Shown: positions 11,526 through 22,785, counted from the first letter of the stretch. The stretch is 64,000 bases of DNA from Gonocerus acuteangulatus (GCA_946811695.1 OX328132.1:129986208-130050207), one strand, 5' to 3'. Made by a program: numbers and translations. Notes: generated from the letters alone by a model not told the origin.

Positions 11526-11528
<3 letters not shown>
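9853..11528. mobile_element. Foldback element with ~0.65-kb arms in a (TA)n tract
   Basis: The termini are CAGGGTGATTCAGGTCTAAG at 9853 and its inverse ending at 11528, both flanked by TA. The arms (about 9853-10560 and 10870-11528) match in inverted order through their length, e.g. CCTAACGG..TAC with its inverse near 11165-11180. Family B continues on both sides within a TA tract, so the element went into TA. Frames inside (10168-10560 and its antisense) are repeat-encoded and no transposase is seen. Confidence 0.8.
10304..10555. repeat. 42-bp tandem repeat in one arm of the foldback, 6 copies
   Basis: Units start at 10304, 10346, 10388, 10430, 10472 and 10514. They alternate between GGAACCAA and GGAAGCAA versions. 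Each contains the inverted pair TGGG-AA-CCCA, apart from the first unit. The matching place in the right arm (about 10945-10985) has one unit only, so amplification came after the inverted structure formed. Confidence 0.95.

Positions 11529-11594
<66 letters not shown>
11529..11594. repeat. (TA)n microsatellite
   Basis: Right half of the family B TA tract split by the foldback element. Confidence 0.95.
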
Positions 11595-11596
<2 letters not shown>

Positions 11597-11804
11597 AACA
11601 AATGTGAACCACCGTTATTTTCGTTCTCTAGGGGTTCTGAAACGTAAAATTTTCTAGTCGGCACTTCCGGATTGCGTCACGAGGTCAACCTTATAGGCGG
11701 GGTTCCTCCCTATGGAGGGAGGGAGGAACCGCGCTAAAACAGAAAAACATTATACAGTAAATGTGTGCTATAGCTGTAGCTTAAATTAGAATTAGATCAA
11801 ATTA

Positions 11805-12001
11805 GGTTTAAGACCTTGATGGGTAACATGGATACAGATATACTGGTTTAAGACCTTGATGGGTAACATGGATACAGATATACTGGTTTAAGACCTTGAT
11901 GGGTAACATGGATACAGATATACTGGTTTAAGACCTTGATGGGTAACATGGATACAGATATACTGGTTTAAGACCTTGATGGGTAACATGGATACAGATA
12001 T
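11805..12001. repeat. 40-bp tandem repeat, 5 copies
   Basis: GGGTAACATG recurs exactly every 40 bp at 11821, 11861, 11901, 11941 and 11981. The units are essentially identical. It lies just outside the 3' end of family B copy 1. Confidence 0.97.
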
Positions 12002-12079
12002 AAAATTGATAAGTACAATATGAAAATAGGCTTACCGATGAGAAGACGGAGAACTATGCCTCACGGATGTGTAATCATT

Positions 12080-12465
12080 TGTGACTGTGGTTGATCAAGG
12101 TAAGTTTGGGGAAAGGAGTGGGCGGGGGAGGAGATTTTGACCACCCATTAAGTTGAGGGTGTGATAGAGGATCCAAAGAATAGAAGGCGGTGTCATAAAA
12201 GTGTGGTGATAATGGAAGGGAGGCAGTTATGAAGGGTTTTATTGCAGACGGTATAGAGTTTTGGCATGATGTTTTTAATAAATGGAAAATGTTTGAGTAG
12301 GTAGAGGAGATGACTTCTTCATAAATTTTGTCATTAACTAGATTATTTTCTAGGTGAATAACTGTAGATTCGGAGAGGAGGCGTTTATCAGAGTTGGATT
12401 CAGTGGAGAGGATGGAGTATTGGTCAAAGCCAAAGTTATGTCCGTTTGTGATGGCAAGTCTAGAT
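12080..12465 (-). pseudogene. Penelope-like element C-terminus, GIY-YIG-type endonuclease fragment
   Basis: The minus-strand frame reads AITNGHNFGFDQYSILSTES, then DKRLLSES and a region ending in a PHFYDTAFYSLDP tail. An H..TGH.F pattern followed by an R...E pair is typical of the C-terminal half of the GIY-YIG endonuclease of Penelope-like elements. The upstream part is missing, because the frame is joined at 12466 to the poly(A) end of a LINE. In an intact element this domain nicks the target. Here only about 110 codons remain. Confidence 0.55.
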
Positions 12466-12529
12466 TTTTTTTTTTTTTTTTTAATAAGAAATTTATTTAA
12501 CATCTGTACATTTTTTAAATACATTAGAT

Positions 12530-12800
12530 AGGTTTGCTCACAAAAAAATGATAATATATACAGAAATTGATTAATACGAATGACAAAGTTAAAATAAAAT
12601 AAAAAAATAAAAATAAGTAAGTAACTAAATAATAATAATAATAATAAAATAAATGAAAATAACTAAATAATAAATAAGTAAATACGATAAAAAAAAGGAG
12701 TAAGAAATAATAATGATAATAACACTTTTGGAAGGAGCCTTCCTAATTTGGAATATATTTTTTCTCCTCTAGTCAGTTAGCTGGTCACGAAGCCTCTAGT
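12530..12800 (-). other. 3' UTR of the jockey-type LINE
   Basis: AT-rich, with short (TAA)n runs. No coding content. Confidence 0.55.
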
Positions 12801-15331
12801 TTCTCTTGAGGCTTCTAGGCGGGTTTTTTGGGTGGGTTTGAGAGGAAAATGTTTGTGCTCTGGGATTAGGATGGAAGGACAATTTGGAATGAAAGGTTAG
12901 GAAACGGGATTTTTTTTTTTTTGTTTTTTTGAACGGAAGGGATGTTGAGGTCATTATGAAGAGTTTTATTGGAAACGTAAAAAGGAGCATTGACTATTTT
13001 GCGAAGGACTTTGGATTGGAATGCCTGTATTCTCTGTATGTTAGAAGTTTTAGTTGCTCCCCAGAGTGCAAGTCCGTAAGTCCAAATAGGTCGGATAATG
13101 GTTTTGTGTACAATGAGTTTATTGTGTGTTGTCAGTTTTGATTAAGGTCCCAGTAGTCGTCGTAACAGTCCGTATCTCCTGTTCAGTTCCTGTCTTTTCA
13201 GTCGGGTGTGTGGGCTCCAAGTGAGTCTACTGTCTAGTAATAATCCCAGGTAGCGCACCTCGTTGGATATGGGGGGTTCTTGGCTGAATATGACTACTGG
13301 AGGGCAGGCTCTCTTGTTGAAGGTGAACGTGATTTGGCAGCATTTCTGAGGATTCACCTTGATTTTTCACTTGTTGCACCAGTGCTCGACAGATTCCAGA
13401 TGTTCTTGTAGATAACAGGAAGCAGTTACAGAATCACTGTAACTGGCTACAAAATAGCCGTATCGTCAGCATAAGTGGTTATGTGAGTGCTGGGATGGGT
13501 AGGGATGTCTGCGGTGTACAAAAGGTAAAGGAGAGGACCAAGAATACTTCCCTGTGGTACTCCGGAGGATATAGGATGAGAACTAGACAATGCGGAGCCA
13601 GATTTTATTTGGAAGTAGCGGCTTGATAGGTAGGATTACAGTATTAGGAAATATGTGTGAGGGAGTATACGCTTTACTTTGTATAACAACCCCGGGTGCC
13701 AAACTCGATCGAACGCTTGGGCGACGTCGAGGAAGGCACTCGTGCAGTAGTTTTTACTTTCAAGAAAACCAAACTGGTGATCCGGCAAGGAATTGGGAGA
13801 AATCGTAGACAGAATTCTTTTTAGGAGAAGTTTTTCAAATATCTTGGACATGATTGGGAGCAAACTGATAGGACGATAGGAAGATGGATTCTTGAGAGAT
13901 TTCTGGGGTTTAGGTATAAGAATTATTATTGAGTGCTTCCATGGATTTGGGAAGTGGGTAGTTCGTAGGATTGAATTTAATATGTATGTTAGAAAAATAA
14001 ATGCTTTGTGAGGTAGATTTTTTAGGATTAGGGCTGTTATAAGGTCATAACCGGGAGATTTTCTTGGAAGGTGTGTGATAATATATTTAACTTCCGCAGG
14101 ATGGAATGCTTTAGGCGGAACGGAGAGTGGAAGAGGGCTACTGAGGAAATCGAATATTTCTGGGTCTTGGGAAGAGTTGGTTTCCGGGTGAGGAGAAAAA
14201 ATGTATTCCAGATGGGAAGCAAATAGTTCGGGTTTATCTTCATCGCTTCTTGCCCAAGTTCCGTCACTGCGTTGAAGGGGTTGAGGAACGGTATGGAATT
14301 TGAGGATTTTGCGGGTGGCTTTCCGGAGAGAGTTTTCTTCGGTGGTGAGTGATTGGAGGTAATCATTGAAGGATTCAGATCGGAATTTGGATAAGGCTTT
14401 TTTCAGGAGGCGAGTAAGTCGGTTGAACGAGGTGTGATCAGATGGGTAACGAGTCCTCTGCCAGCGAGCCCTTGCTTGGCGCTTAGCTGACAAGAGATTA
14501 AGGATGTGGTCGGGGAGTTGAGGCTTTGGGCTAAAAGGAAGACGAGTTATTCGCCTGCTAGAGCTCAGAGCACTGTCTTGTATGGCTATTGTGAACATCA
14601 AGACAGCCTCGTCCACGTTGGATGGAGTTTTCAGAGGAACATTGAGGTCTATGATTTGGGAGAGTTGTTGACGGAATAACTCCCAGTTCATAGGCCCTGG
14701 TGTGAGAATGAGAATGCTGGAGCTTCGTAGAGGAGAGGTATTCAGGACGAGTAGGATGACTGAGTGATCGGATGAGAGTTCAAGCAGTGACTGAGTTGAG
14801 TATAATATACCCCTTAGGCCAGAAGTGATGAAGAAATCGACGATGTCGGGAGTGCGAGACGGATCGGTTGGCCATTATGAGGGGGAATCAGAGGAGATGG
14901 TGTCATAATTTTGGGATTGAAGGATGTCATACAGAATTCTGCCTCGGGGATTGGTTAGTCGGTTTCCCCATCTGAGATGTTTCGCATTGAAATCAGCCCC
15001 TGTGAGAAAGCGAGGACCAAAGGATTGGAATAGAGTGAGGAATTCAGGTTGGTAAATGGTGAAATTTGTCGGAAAATATGCCGCAGAGACAATTACATTG
15101 TAGGAAGAAAGGGAAAGGGAGATTGAGCTTAGCTGCTTGCTGTCTGTCGAGAAAGTGGAATGCCGAAAGTGATCCAAAGAACTTTTCACCATAGCAGCAA
15201 CTCCATGCCTGGCCTCGGAGGGATGATCTGCCCTGTATCTCATATAGCCTGGGATTGAAAAGTAGTTTGTGGTAAGTAGGTGTGTTTCTGTAATTAGTGC
15301 TCGAGTCGTCGTGAGATAAGTCCGTTAGCAT
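12800..15331 (-). pseudogene. Jockey-type LINE ORF2: endonuclease and reverse transcriptase, broken
   Basis: The endonuclease part (15243-14875) has a GADFNAKHLRWGN motif, the Asp/Asn site of AP-like endonucleases. A long frame (14691-13636) has SPGYDLITALIL, IPKPQKSLKNPSSYRPISLLP and QFGF, then jumps to AFLDVAQAFDRVWHPGLLYK, the region with the first catalytic Asp. The sequence between QFGF and AFLDV is shorter than in related elements, suggesting a small deletion. The YADD region (about 13440-13470) is degraded. Frame 13357-13142 carries EVRYLGLLLDSRLTW. The remainder to about 12800 has stops. It cannot encode an active enzyme. Confidence 0.8.
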
Positions 15332-15370
15332 TCCATAGGATTATGGTGAGGGAATTGGGGTCGGGAGATA

Positions 15371-15724
15371 TCATTTAATGAGTTTTGGAAGGATGTCAGA
15401 TATTAAGGAGGTCATGAGGGAGATAAGTGGAGTTAATAAAGTTTCCAATTTATTTAGGACTGAGGAAAACAAGATGAAGGGATCTTGGGGTGTACGAGTG
15501 GGAGGTACTGCAGGAGCATTACTGGGTTTAGGAGAGTAAACTGTTGGGATAGTATTATTGGACGTTTGGGAGAGTGGTAGTGTGAGGTTTTGTGCGACGG
15601 TGGTTGGTGGTTTTTGTAATACTTTCGGATTGGGCTGAGGATTTACTTGCACATTCTTTTGCTTTGAGGTGAGAAGGGAGGCATATAAGTCTAGATATGA
15701 TGCAGGGATTTCGATAGACGACAT
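15371..15724 (-). pseudogene. Jockey-type LINE ORF1 remnant
   Basis: A 117-codon frame starting MSSIEIPASYLDLYASLL, proline-, threonine- and serine-rich in the middle, with a leucine-rich end (LNKLETLLTPLISLMTSL). It ends just before the ORF2 region, as the 3' end of a LINE gag-like ORF1 would. No CCHC knuckles are present, so the zinc-binding part is missing or was never in this frame. Confidence 0.45.
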
Positions 15725-15804
15725 TGCCCCTGTCTTTTTGTGGGTTTGTGTCTTTTAAAGTAGTGTATTTTTAAGTTTACTCTGTGTCGAAAGTTCTAGT
15801 TTTA

Positions 15805-16577
15805 GGTTGGGAACAACCCGCTCCTTCCTCAAAACTCACCAATTTTTACCCGGGCTGACAAAGGGAAGAGAACAGTCATCATGGACAGGACTGAATACTC
15901 TGATAAAATGTCTACGCTTCTCTCCGACACCACCAGTTACTCACTCACCCCAAACAACAGAAATCCCACCTCCTCCCTAATACAATGTCTTAAACAACAC
16001 ATACGAAAACTCCATGACAACCAAGTGATGGACAAACGGACCTACTCAAACCTCATCGTATATATCTAGATGCCCAGTCCTTCTTGGCAAACATTCCCAT
16101 AGATAAGACCCTAGAAATTATTGACAAAAATTGGAAAACCCTAGAAGCACACACCAAGCTATCCCGACTCTCCTAAATTGAATCCCTATCCCTCTGTGTT
16201 AAATCCGGATACCTACTGTTACAAGAAACATTTTTCAATCAGATTTCTGGCCTGGTAACTGCTTCGCTCCTGACCTATCCAATATCACCCTAATGACCTA
16301 TCCAATATCACCCTAATGACCTCAACCAAACTCTCCCTAAGCTCCCTCATGATATTACTTTCCTTAAAAATCCGTTGACGACCTCTTCCTCATAATTAAT
16401 CCTAATAAAATTACGGAAATACTAACAGATTTTAACTCTTACCACCCCCGGTTAAAATTCCTCCAATGAGGCCGAATCAAACAACTCTCTTCCCTTCCAA
16501 GACATATTCCTTGTATGAAATACTGACGGCTCCATATCCACTGATTGGTTCACCAAACCCACCTATTCCGGACGACT
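15805..16577 (+). pseudogene. Penelope-like reverse transcriptase, fragmented
   Basis: Around 15850 the forward frame reads ADKGKRTVIMDR followed by TEYSDKMSTLLSDT, the start of a Penelope-like reverse transcriptase. After an internal loss and frameshifts, about 16370-16570 gives VDDLFLIINPNK, FNSYHPRL and a TDGS...DWFTKPTYSGR segment, the usual order around and after the YVDD catalytic motif in this family. The middle (fingers and palm) is deleted, and a 21-bp direct repeat lies at about 16275-16318. It ends abruptly at the densovirus-like fragment. Confidence 0.65.
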
Positions 16578-17040
16578 CTAAATAAATAAATGTATCCGCT
16601 TTTTTGGCTCGTTGCTTCTGTCTGTAGACGTAGCTGATGTTTCATGACGTGAAAGGTCTGCCGTTCTTCCTGAACCTTCCTGTAACAAAACCGGATAAAG
16701 CACACGGCCCGTAATGGTTTCTGTAATTGCTTTAGCACCGAGTGCAATTGCTCCTAAGGCGGAATTCGAATTTCTAGTAGTTATAAAATCTTTACGAAAT
16801 TCTTTTATGGCAAGAAAATCGGCAACACGTATGTCAAAACTATTTATATGATTTTCATACAATAAATCGAGTTGCCGTGGTTTTCCATCATCAGCAGGAT
16901 CAGTACTATAATCACTTTCGCCAGGCCCAAAATAATTATGCGATTGCCACATTACCTTTATACCGTTCTGTGAATTCACCAAGTGAAAGTTCGTCACTAC
17001 GACGCACAGTTGTGCCGAATGGCCAAAAAGCGGAAAAAAT
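16578..17040 (-). pseudogene. Candidate endogenous densovirus fragment: VP1-like phospholipase A2 domain
   Basis: The open minus-strand frame (139 codons from 16997, open further upstream to about 17046) has YFGPG at residues 22-26, an Asp-rich stretch at 33-37 and RQLDLLY at 41-47. About 35 residues later comes an Ala/Gly-rich segment (ALGAIALGAKAITETITG, 80-97). This order matches the calcium-loop and active-site-helix layout of the phospholipase A2 domain in the unique N-terminal region of parvovirus/densovirus VP1, which acts in escape from endosomes during entry. The position where the family has its active-site His is Leu here, so the domain looks inactive. The remaining capsid and replication genes are absent. 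Neighbours are transposon debris, so I read it as a genomic relic. A search is needed to confirm. Confidence 0.55.
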
Positions 17041-17998
17041 TCAATTACGGGTTAACCTAGAAATTGAAAAGCTAATGGAAAAATGAAAGCCTATTGGGGT
17101 GTTAAAAATTGTTGAGATTTACGGAAAAGGTTGAACTCATCAAAACAAAATGCAACAAGTGTATACTTAAATTAATTCCGGTGATTTTGTTGAAGGAATA
17201 CGTGGAAGTTTGTAGCACCCAACAAGCAGTCACACAAATCGCGGTATTTCATTTTAACACATGAGCTCATGACTAAACAACGTTATCACCTAGAATGAAC
17301 TGGAATTGAAGTGTTCTGACGTGGAGACATGTATTATCTGAGCCAATACGGTAATCTATATAGTGCAACAAATAAAGGCCTACTCTAATCCTTGCCTTTC
17401 ATTCCAGTGTTATGATCGGATAAGCAGATGAAAGCAGATGATTTTTGTTCCAATCTTTACTTAAACATGTCTACTTCATGTCGGAGGAAGGTGGAGCTCT
17501 TTTTGTAATCAAAGCTGTTCTCAATGCTTACATAAAATTCGTAATAACTTATAACGTTGTAATACGCTCTAATTTTTTTGTTGTCCAGTTTGACAGATGT
17601 GTGGCTTGGTTGACCATCGTAGAGCAGGGAAAAAATTTGATAATTTTTTTCTCTCTCTTTTGAAATTATATATTAATTATTTAAAGTAGTGTGTAATTTG
17701 GTCATACTTTCATTATTCAGACTTTGGGCCTAAATTAATGGGATTAACCTTGAAACAGGGGGGGGGGGATATGCTGATCCTAAATTCTGTACCTAATATA
17801 GTGTGAGAATCACAAACCGAATAATCCAAATCAGCGCTTTCGAAAATTTAATTTTTTCCGCTCTGGCACCACTGGGCGACGTCCATCTCTTTCCTCGTCG
17901 TCTGACGATCATCCCTGCAAGTAGATGTATGCTGAATTAGTAATCACAACAACAGTGAAGCAGTCGCTCAAGCGTTAAGTGAGAACGCTTAGGGGGCA
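17041..17998. other. Unassigned sequence
   Basis: No supported gene. Frame 17445-17663 has no recognisable domain. An 11-nt G-run lies at about 17759-17769. Confidence 0.4.
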
Positions 17999-18237
17999 AC
18001 ACCCCCGGCACAACCTACCCCCGGCACAATCTTCTCCCCGCACAATCTACCCCCGGCACAACCTACCCCCGGCACAATCTTCTCCCCGCACAATCTACCC
18101 CCGGCACAACCTACCCCCGGCACAACCTACCCCCGGCACAACCTACCCCCGGCACAACCTACCCCCCGGCACAACCTACCCCCGGCACAACCTACCCCCC
18201 GGCACAATCTACCCCCGGCACAACCTACCCCCGGCGT
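17999..18237. repeat. 16-bp C-rich minisatellite, about 15 copies
   Basis: The unit is about CCCCCGGCACAACCTA, with variants ending AATCTTCT or AATCTA that recur in the same order twice near the left end. The proline/histidine-rich forward frame (17979-18299) is a by-product. Confidence 0.95.
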
Positions 18238-18751
18238 TGAATCTTGAAGAAAGGATGCATGTCCTCTTGTCAGGCTATGAATCGCATAGGAAGTACTAAT
18301 TAAGGAGCAAAATTTATTGAGCTCGGTTAAAGGCAAGATTGAAATATAAATAAATAAATTTATTTATGTTTTAATCCGATTTCCCCGAAGATAAACTGCT
18401 TAAGAAGATTGAGGCTGGAATTCAATCAACAGATAGTGGATTTACCTGAGGGAATAGTCGGAGATATTGGAGAGTGAAATCCGTCTCTGGGCTGTTAATC
18501 AAAGCTGATCGAGAGCAGATAGCTAAGATTTATAGCTAGGGATGAATTCTATCTCCACTCAGAGACAAGCCAAATCCTATATTGTATTTTGTAAGGAGAA
18601 TAATTTCAATTTCCTTCCATGATTCATTCCCTAATCCTTTCTCAATCTACACCTTTCAAGCAACAATTTGATTTTTATGACATTTTTCATGGATTATTTA
18701 TATATTGCTTCGTATTTTCCCTAAGTTATAAAAGTGATTTGTTACTTAATA
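18238..18751. other. Unassigned sequence
   Basis: AT-rich, no recognisable element or gene. Confidence 0.4.
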
Positions 18752-18829
<78 letters not shown>

Positions 18830-18830
18830 C
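18752..18830. repeat. (TA)n followed by (TG)n microsatellite
   Basis: TA tract, short interruption, then (TG)10. A nearby frame rich in YIYI and CVCV is only the translation of this tract. Confidence 0.97.
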
Positions 18831-18983
18831 TATGTAATACTCATTGAGGAGGAGTGGAATTGCTGGAAACCGGTTAGAGTTCAAAATGAAGGACATGAAG
18901 TGAGAGGAAAATTATTTATGACCTTTTCGCTACAACAAAAATAATAATATTAGAAGTTGAAGGATAACAATGGAAGAAAAGAT

Positions 18984-18988
<5 letters not shown>

Positions 18989-19053
<65 letters not shown>
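18989..19053. repeat. (TA)n microsatellite
   Basis: Pure TA tract. It is followed at about 19105-19145 by CTGCTGGTTAACGAACATG, a family B internal block, so a small family B fragment is probably present. Confidence 0.95.
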
Positions 19054-19054
<1 letters not shown>

Positions 19055-19344
19055 GATGAAGCAGATCAACTAAAATGAAAATGCCCTGTCCTTCTCGGAG
19101 TGGTTGAATTCTGCTGGTTAACGAACATGACCTTTCAAAAAAGATATATGTAGGTAAATAAGACTATCTCTTCTTAACGTGGTCTAATTAATGGTTTACG
19201 AATAGGCGCCGCCCGTCTTCTTGTAGGAGCTCTACTAAGCTATAGTAGCCCTATTCCACTGCTTCTCCCAGCATACCCAGTACCCGTCAAAACCTACTCC
19301 TGACCTCCCCATGCTACCCCCTGGGAACGTACTTCTACTCCACA

Positions 19345-20030
19345 GGTCAGTGAGGAAGTAGAGCCACCTTCCCTACTCAGCGAATCCTCCTCTATTACAG
19401 AGGGAAAGAGCACCGGTCTGTTGGCAGAGGTGGCAGCCCCACCAGCAAACTCGGTGACGAGGATTAGGGGTCTGTGAGGAAGTAGAGCCACTTTCCCTAC
19501 TCAGCAAATCCTCCTCTATTACAGAGGGAAAGAGCACCGGTCAGTTGGCCAAGGTGGCAGCCCCACCAGCAGACTCGGTGACGAGGATTAGGGGTCTGTG
19601 AGGAAGTAGAGCCACCTTCCCTACTCAGCGAATCCTCCTCTATTACAGAGGGAAAGAGCACCGGTCTGTTGGCCAAGGTGGCAGCCCCACCAGCAGACTC
19701 GGTGACGAGGATTAGGGGTCTGTGAGGAAGTAGAGCCACTTTCCCTACTCAGCGAATCCTCCTCTATTACAGAGGGAAAGAGCACCGGTCTGTTGGCCAA
19801 GGTGGCAGCCCCACCAGCAGACTCGGTGACGAGGATTAGGGGTCTGTGAGGAAGTAGAGCCACTTTCCCTACTCAGCGAATCCTCTATTACAGAGGGAAA
19901 GAGCACCGGTCTGTTGGCCGAGGTGGCAGCCCCACCAGCAGACTCGGTGACGAGGATTAGGGGTCTGTGAGGAAGTAGAGCCACTTTCCCTACTCAGCGA
20001 ATCCTCTATTACAGAGGGAAAGAGCGCCGC
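19345..20030. repeat. 124-bp tandem repeat, about 5.6 copies
   Basis: GTGAGGAAGTAGAGCC recurs at 19350, 19474, 19598, 19722, 19846 and 19967. One unit is 3 bp shorter. Repeated antisense frames starting MALLPHRPLILVTE are copies of one reading of the unit and share no known domain. Confidence 0.97.
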
Positions 20031-20555
20031 GGTGCTCCGGTCTGCCGGCCTACAGGGAAATGCTGCAATTTACAAACGATGTGCTGTTACCTTCCGCATA
20101 CAAACGAGACAACAATTTTGCACAGAATTAGGAACATAACGATTATTTCCCAATTTCATAATGTAATTGAAAATTTAGAGGGGAATACAACTGATAAATA
20201 AGACTAATATCATGTTTATTTTTGTCATATCAGAAATAATTATGAAATGAGAATTATTCTGGATGGAATTGATATTTAATGATTAGTGTAAGGCTTACAT
20301 TAAAGTTGAATAGAAAATAATAAGAATTACTTGGAAAATTCTAAAAGTTGCTACAACTGGCCTCCTGCTTACACACTGACGGCATCTGGACGTACACGCT
20401 GATGTAGTCCTTCCAATCTCATCGTGGTTAGCTCTTATTTCCACAAATGATTCGAGTAAACTTGTGATCAGGTGGTTTATGTCCTAAATTAATACTTTGT
20501 ACACCTCCAATTCAAGCCTATCGACACATAAAAATCAAGCTACGTCAAATCGGAC

Positions 20556-20990
20556 CCAAAGCACAGAGCCGAATCTCGTAGTCTAAATTCCTGAATAATG
20601 TTGATCGGTCCACCCTGTTCTAGCTTGTCCATTGTGAGCTGGATACCTGCCAATCTCCCATGAGCCAAAGCACAGAGCCTAATCTCCTAGTCTAAATTCC
20701 TGAATAATGATGATCGGTCCACCCTGTTCTAGCTTGTCCATTGTGAGCTGGATACCTGCCAATCTCCCATGAGCCAAAGCACAGAGCCTAATCTCCTAGT
20801 CTAAATTCCTGAATAATGTTGATCGGTCCACCCTGTTCTAGCTTGTCCATTGTGAGCTGGATATCTGCCAATCTCCCATGAGCCAAAGCACAGAGCCTAA
20901 TCTCCTAGTCTAAATTCCTGAATAATGTTGATCGGTCCACCCTGTTCTAGCTTGTCCATTGTGAGCTGGATACCTGCCAATCTCCCATCA
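20556..20990. repeat. 109-bp tandem repeat, 4 copies
   Basis: CCAAAGCACAGAGCC recurs at 20556, 20664, 20773 and 20882. It lies in the centre of the foldback element. Confidence 0.95.
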
Positions 20991-21093
20991 GAGTTGTTCA
21001 TCACGTGGCGTTACTTTGAGGAGTGCCTTACTTGTAGCATTCACAATGAAATCATCGAATGCAATTGCATTTAACCATCCAGGTAAAAAAAGG

Positions 21094-21154
21094 CATATGA
21101 TAATGTATCTTAGGGTAGCATATGGCAAGCTACCCTAAGATACATTATCATATG
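21094..21154. repeat. Perfect 26-bp inverted repeat (hairpin)
   Basis: Arms 21094-21119 and 21129-21154 are exact inverse copies around a 9-nt loop. The stem starts CATATGATAATGTATC. It sits between the 109-bp array and the right foldback arm. Confidence 0.95.
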
Positions 21155-21387
21155 ACCTGAGGTGGGAACACTGGTTCTGCATGGAGGCGCCCAGTTGTAG
21201 CAATTATAATCTTCAAAATCATTCTTCTCATTGTATCCAACTTTAATGTAAGGCTTACAGTAATAATTAAATATTACTTTCAAGAATAATTTTCATTTAT
21301 TTCTGATAGTATCACAAAACTATACATAGTAATAGTATTGTTTTTCTCTTTAAATTTCCAATTACATTATGAAATTGAGAGATAATC

Positions 21388-22000
21388 TCAGTTCTTACTT
21401 GACCGTCGGAAATGTAATTAAATTTTACAAATTTTGTGGGATTCGGCACCTTGCTGAATTATTTTTGAAAGAGTAGTGATTCTTTGACAGTTTGTCGATA
21501 ACTAGACGTTTTTATTAATATAAACTTTTTGGGCAATTATTGGTTTGAAAAAGACTTTTGAACATTGAAAGTGCATTAGCCTTAAAGTGAAAGTGCATTA
21601 GCCTTAAAGTAACTGATTTAAAAAAAGTCTGACTCACAGGAACTGCTTCATCATAGCGGGGTTCCGTTCATATACCTAGTGCCATTAGTAAAGTAATAGA
21701 AACAGTTTTGGGTAGGGTTTAAAAATATAAAATAACATCTCAAAGAGAAGGAAGATTTAAGGCGCCACAACAGGAAACTGATAATATCATAAGTAGACAT
21801 GACTCCCCTCGCCTTCTCGACGTTCGCACTAGGAAACCAATGCGTTTCTCATTTTCTTACCTAAATTTTAATGTTAAACACAATTAAAAAAAAAACAACG
21901 TTAAAAATGAGTTAAACGGAGACAAAACACTTTCGAAGTGAAGGAGGAAATAACTAGAACTTCCATGGTTTTGTGGGTCGCTGAGTTCGAATCCGAGGCC
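21388..22000. other. Spacer with a family B 5'-end fragment
   Basis: About 21628-21690 has CTGACTCACAGGAACTGC and GGGGTTCCGTTC, a diverged family B 5' end on the plus strand. The rest is unassigned. Confidence 0.5.
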
Positions 22001-22140
22001 TGTTTCAACCTATCGGCGCAAAATCAAGGATAAATATGTCTATTTTGCAAAAAATGAATCTGCAGTCAAAAATTAATTTTTGCAAAATAGACATATTTGT
22101 CATTCAAATGACCTTGATTTTGTGCCGATAGGGTGAAACA
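22001..22140. mobile_element. Small hairpin MITE
   Basis: The ends TGTTTCAACCTATCGGC and, inverted, TGTTTCACCCTATCGGC pair, as do internal blocks with AATATGTCTATTTTGCAAAA. There is no coding capacity. Confidence 0.65.
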
Positions 22141-22785
22141 GACTCTCGAGTTATTTCTTCTCAAACGACTTCATATGAAACTTGGCCTTCCAATGCCTTT
22201 AAACCTGACGTGCTGGAGTGAAACGGAGTCCAGATTAGGATTCAGCGTGTCGGAATACATAAACATATATGTATGGTGTATTTGGAAAAGACTGTTTTTT
22301 TTTGTGTGTGTGCCTGTGTTTTTCTCAATTATTATTATCATTATTTCATTACTCTCCCACCCCAACTATTGTTTATTTTTTAATTAGTAATTACAGTTGT
22401 ACGCTCATTTAGCCCTTTAGAAGAGTTTGTGTTGCAGAAGCCGCTACAAATACTGCCTCCCCCCCTCCCCTGCCGTTGTGTGAGTAGGTAGAGGTGTACA
22501 GGTCAAATGATCGGATATGGAAGACAAGTTTCATGTGAATAACATTCCCTAATCCCCAAGTGTCAAGCAGAACAAGGTGGATAATGCAGCAGACTGTAGA
22601 CCCGGTGTATGTTATCTTCGCAGTCCAGTCCCTCCTCCTCTTGACAATACCTATACACGCGGCTCCAAAACCACCGCCCTTCCACAATTTAAAAAAAATG
22701 TTGTTCTTTTTTTCATTGTTTGGTAAATTGAATTTACATCTGGCTACATCCGGTGCTTCATATTGGTCGTGAATAATCGATAAAA
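22141..22785. other. Unassigned sequence
   Basis: No supported gene. Frames at 22133-22387 and 22560-22772 lack recognisable domains. Confidence 0.35.

Larger units (their letters stand above)
12466..15840 (-). mobile_element. Jockey-type LINE with poly(A) tail
   Basis: Runs on the minus strand from about 15840 to a T-run at 12466-12482, the complement of its poly(A) tail. An AATAAA-like word lies in the 3' UTR. The order is an ORF1 remnant, an AP-type endonuclease, a reverse transcriptase and an AT-rich 3' UTR, with no RNase H. The fragment at 26945-28121 belongs to the same family: the reverse transcriptase text and the TGTACAGAT 3' end are shared. It interrupts the Penelope remnant at 12080-12465. 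Confidence 0.75.
20141..21387. mobile_element. Foldback-type element with ~200-bp arms
   Basis: The left arm (20141 to about 20365) and right arm (about 21190-21387) are inverted copies: CAATTTCATAATGTAATTG at the left end has its inverse at the right end, and GTAAGGCTTACA occurs in both arms. The middle holds a 109-bp tandem repeat and a perfect hairpin. No transposase is seen. Confidence 0.7.

Noticed and set aside
12456..15697. AAGTCTAGAT near both ends of the jockey-type LINE as a TSD
   Set aside because: The upstream match lies inside the LINE ORF1 coding frame, so it is probably chance.
19294..19984. Repeated minus-strand frames MALLPHRPLILVTE
   Set aside because: Same reading of each 124-bp unit; no start context or domain.
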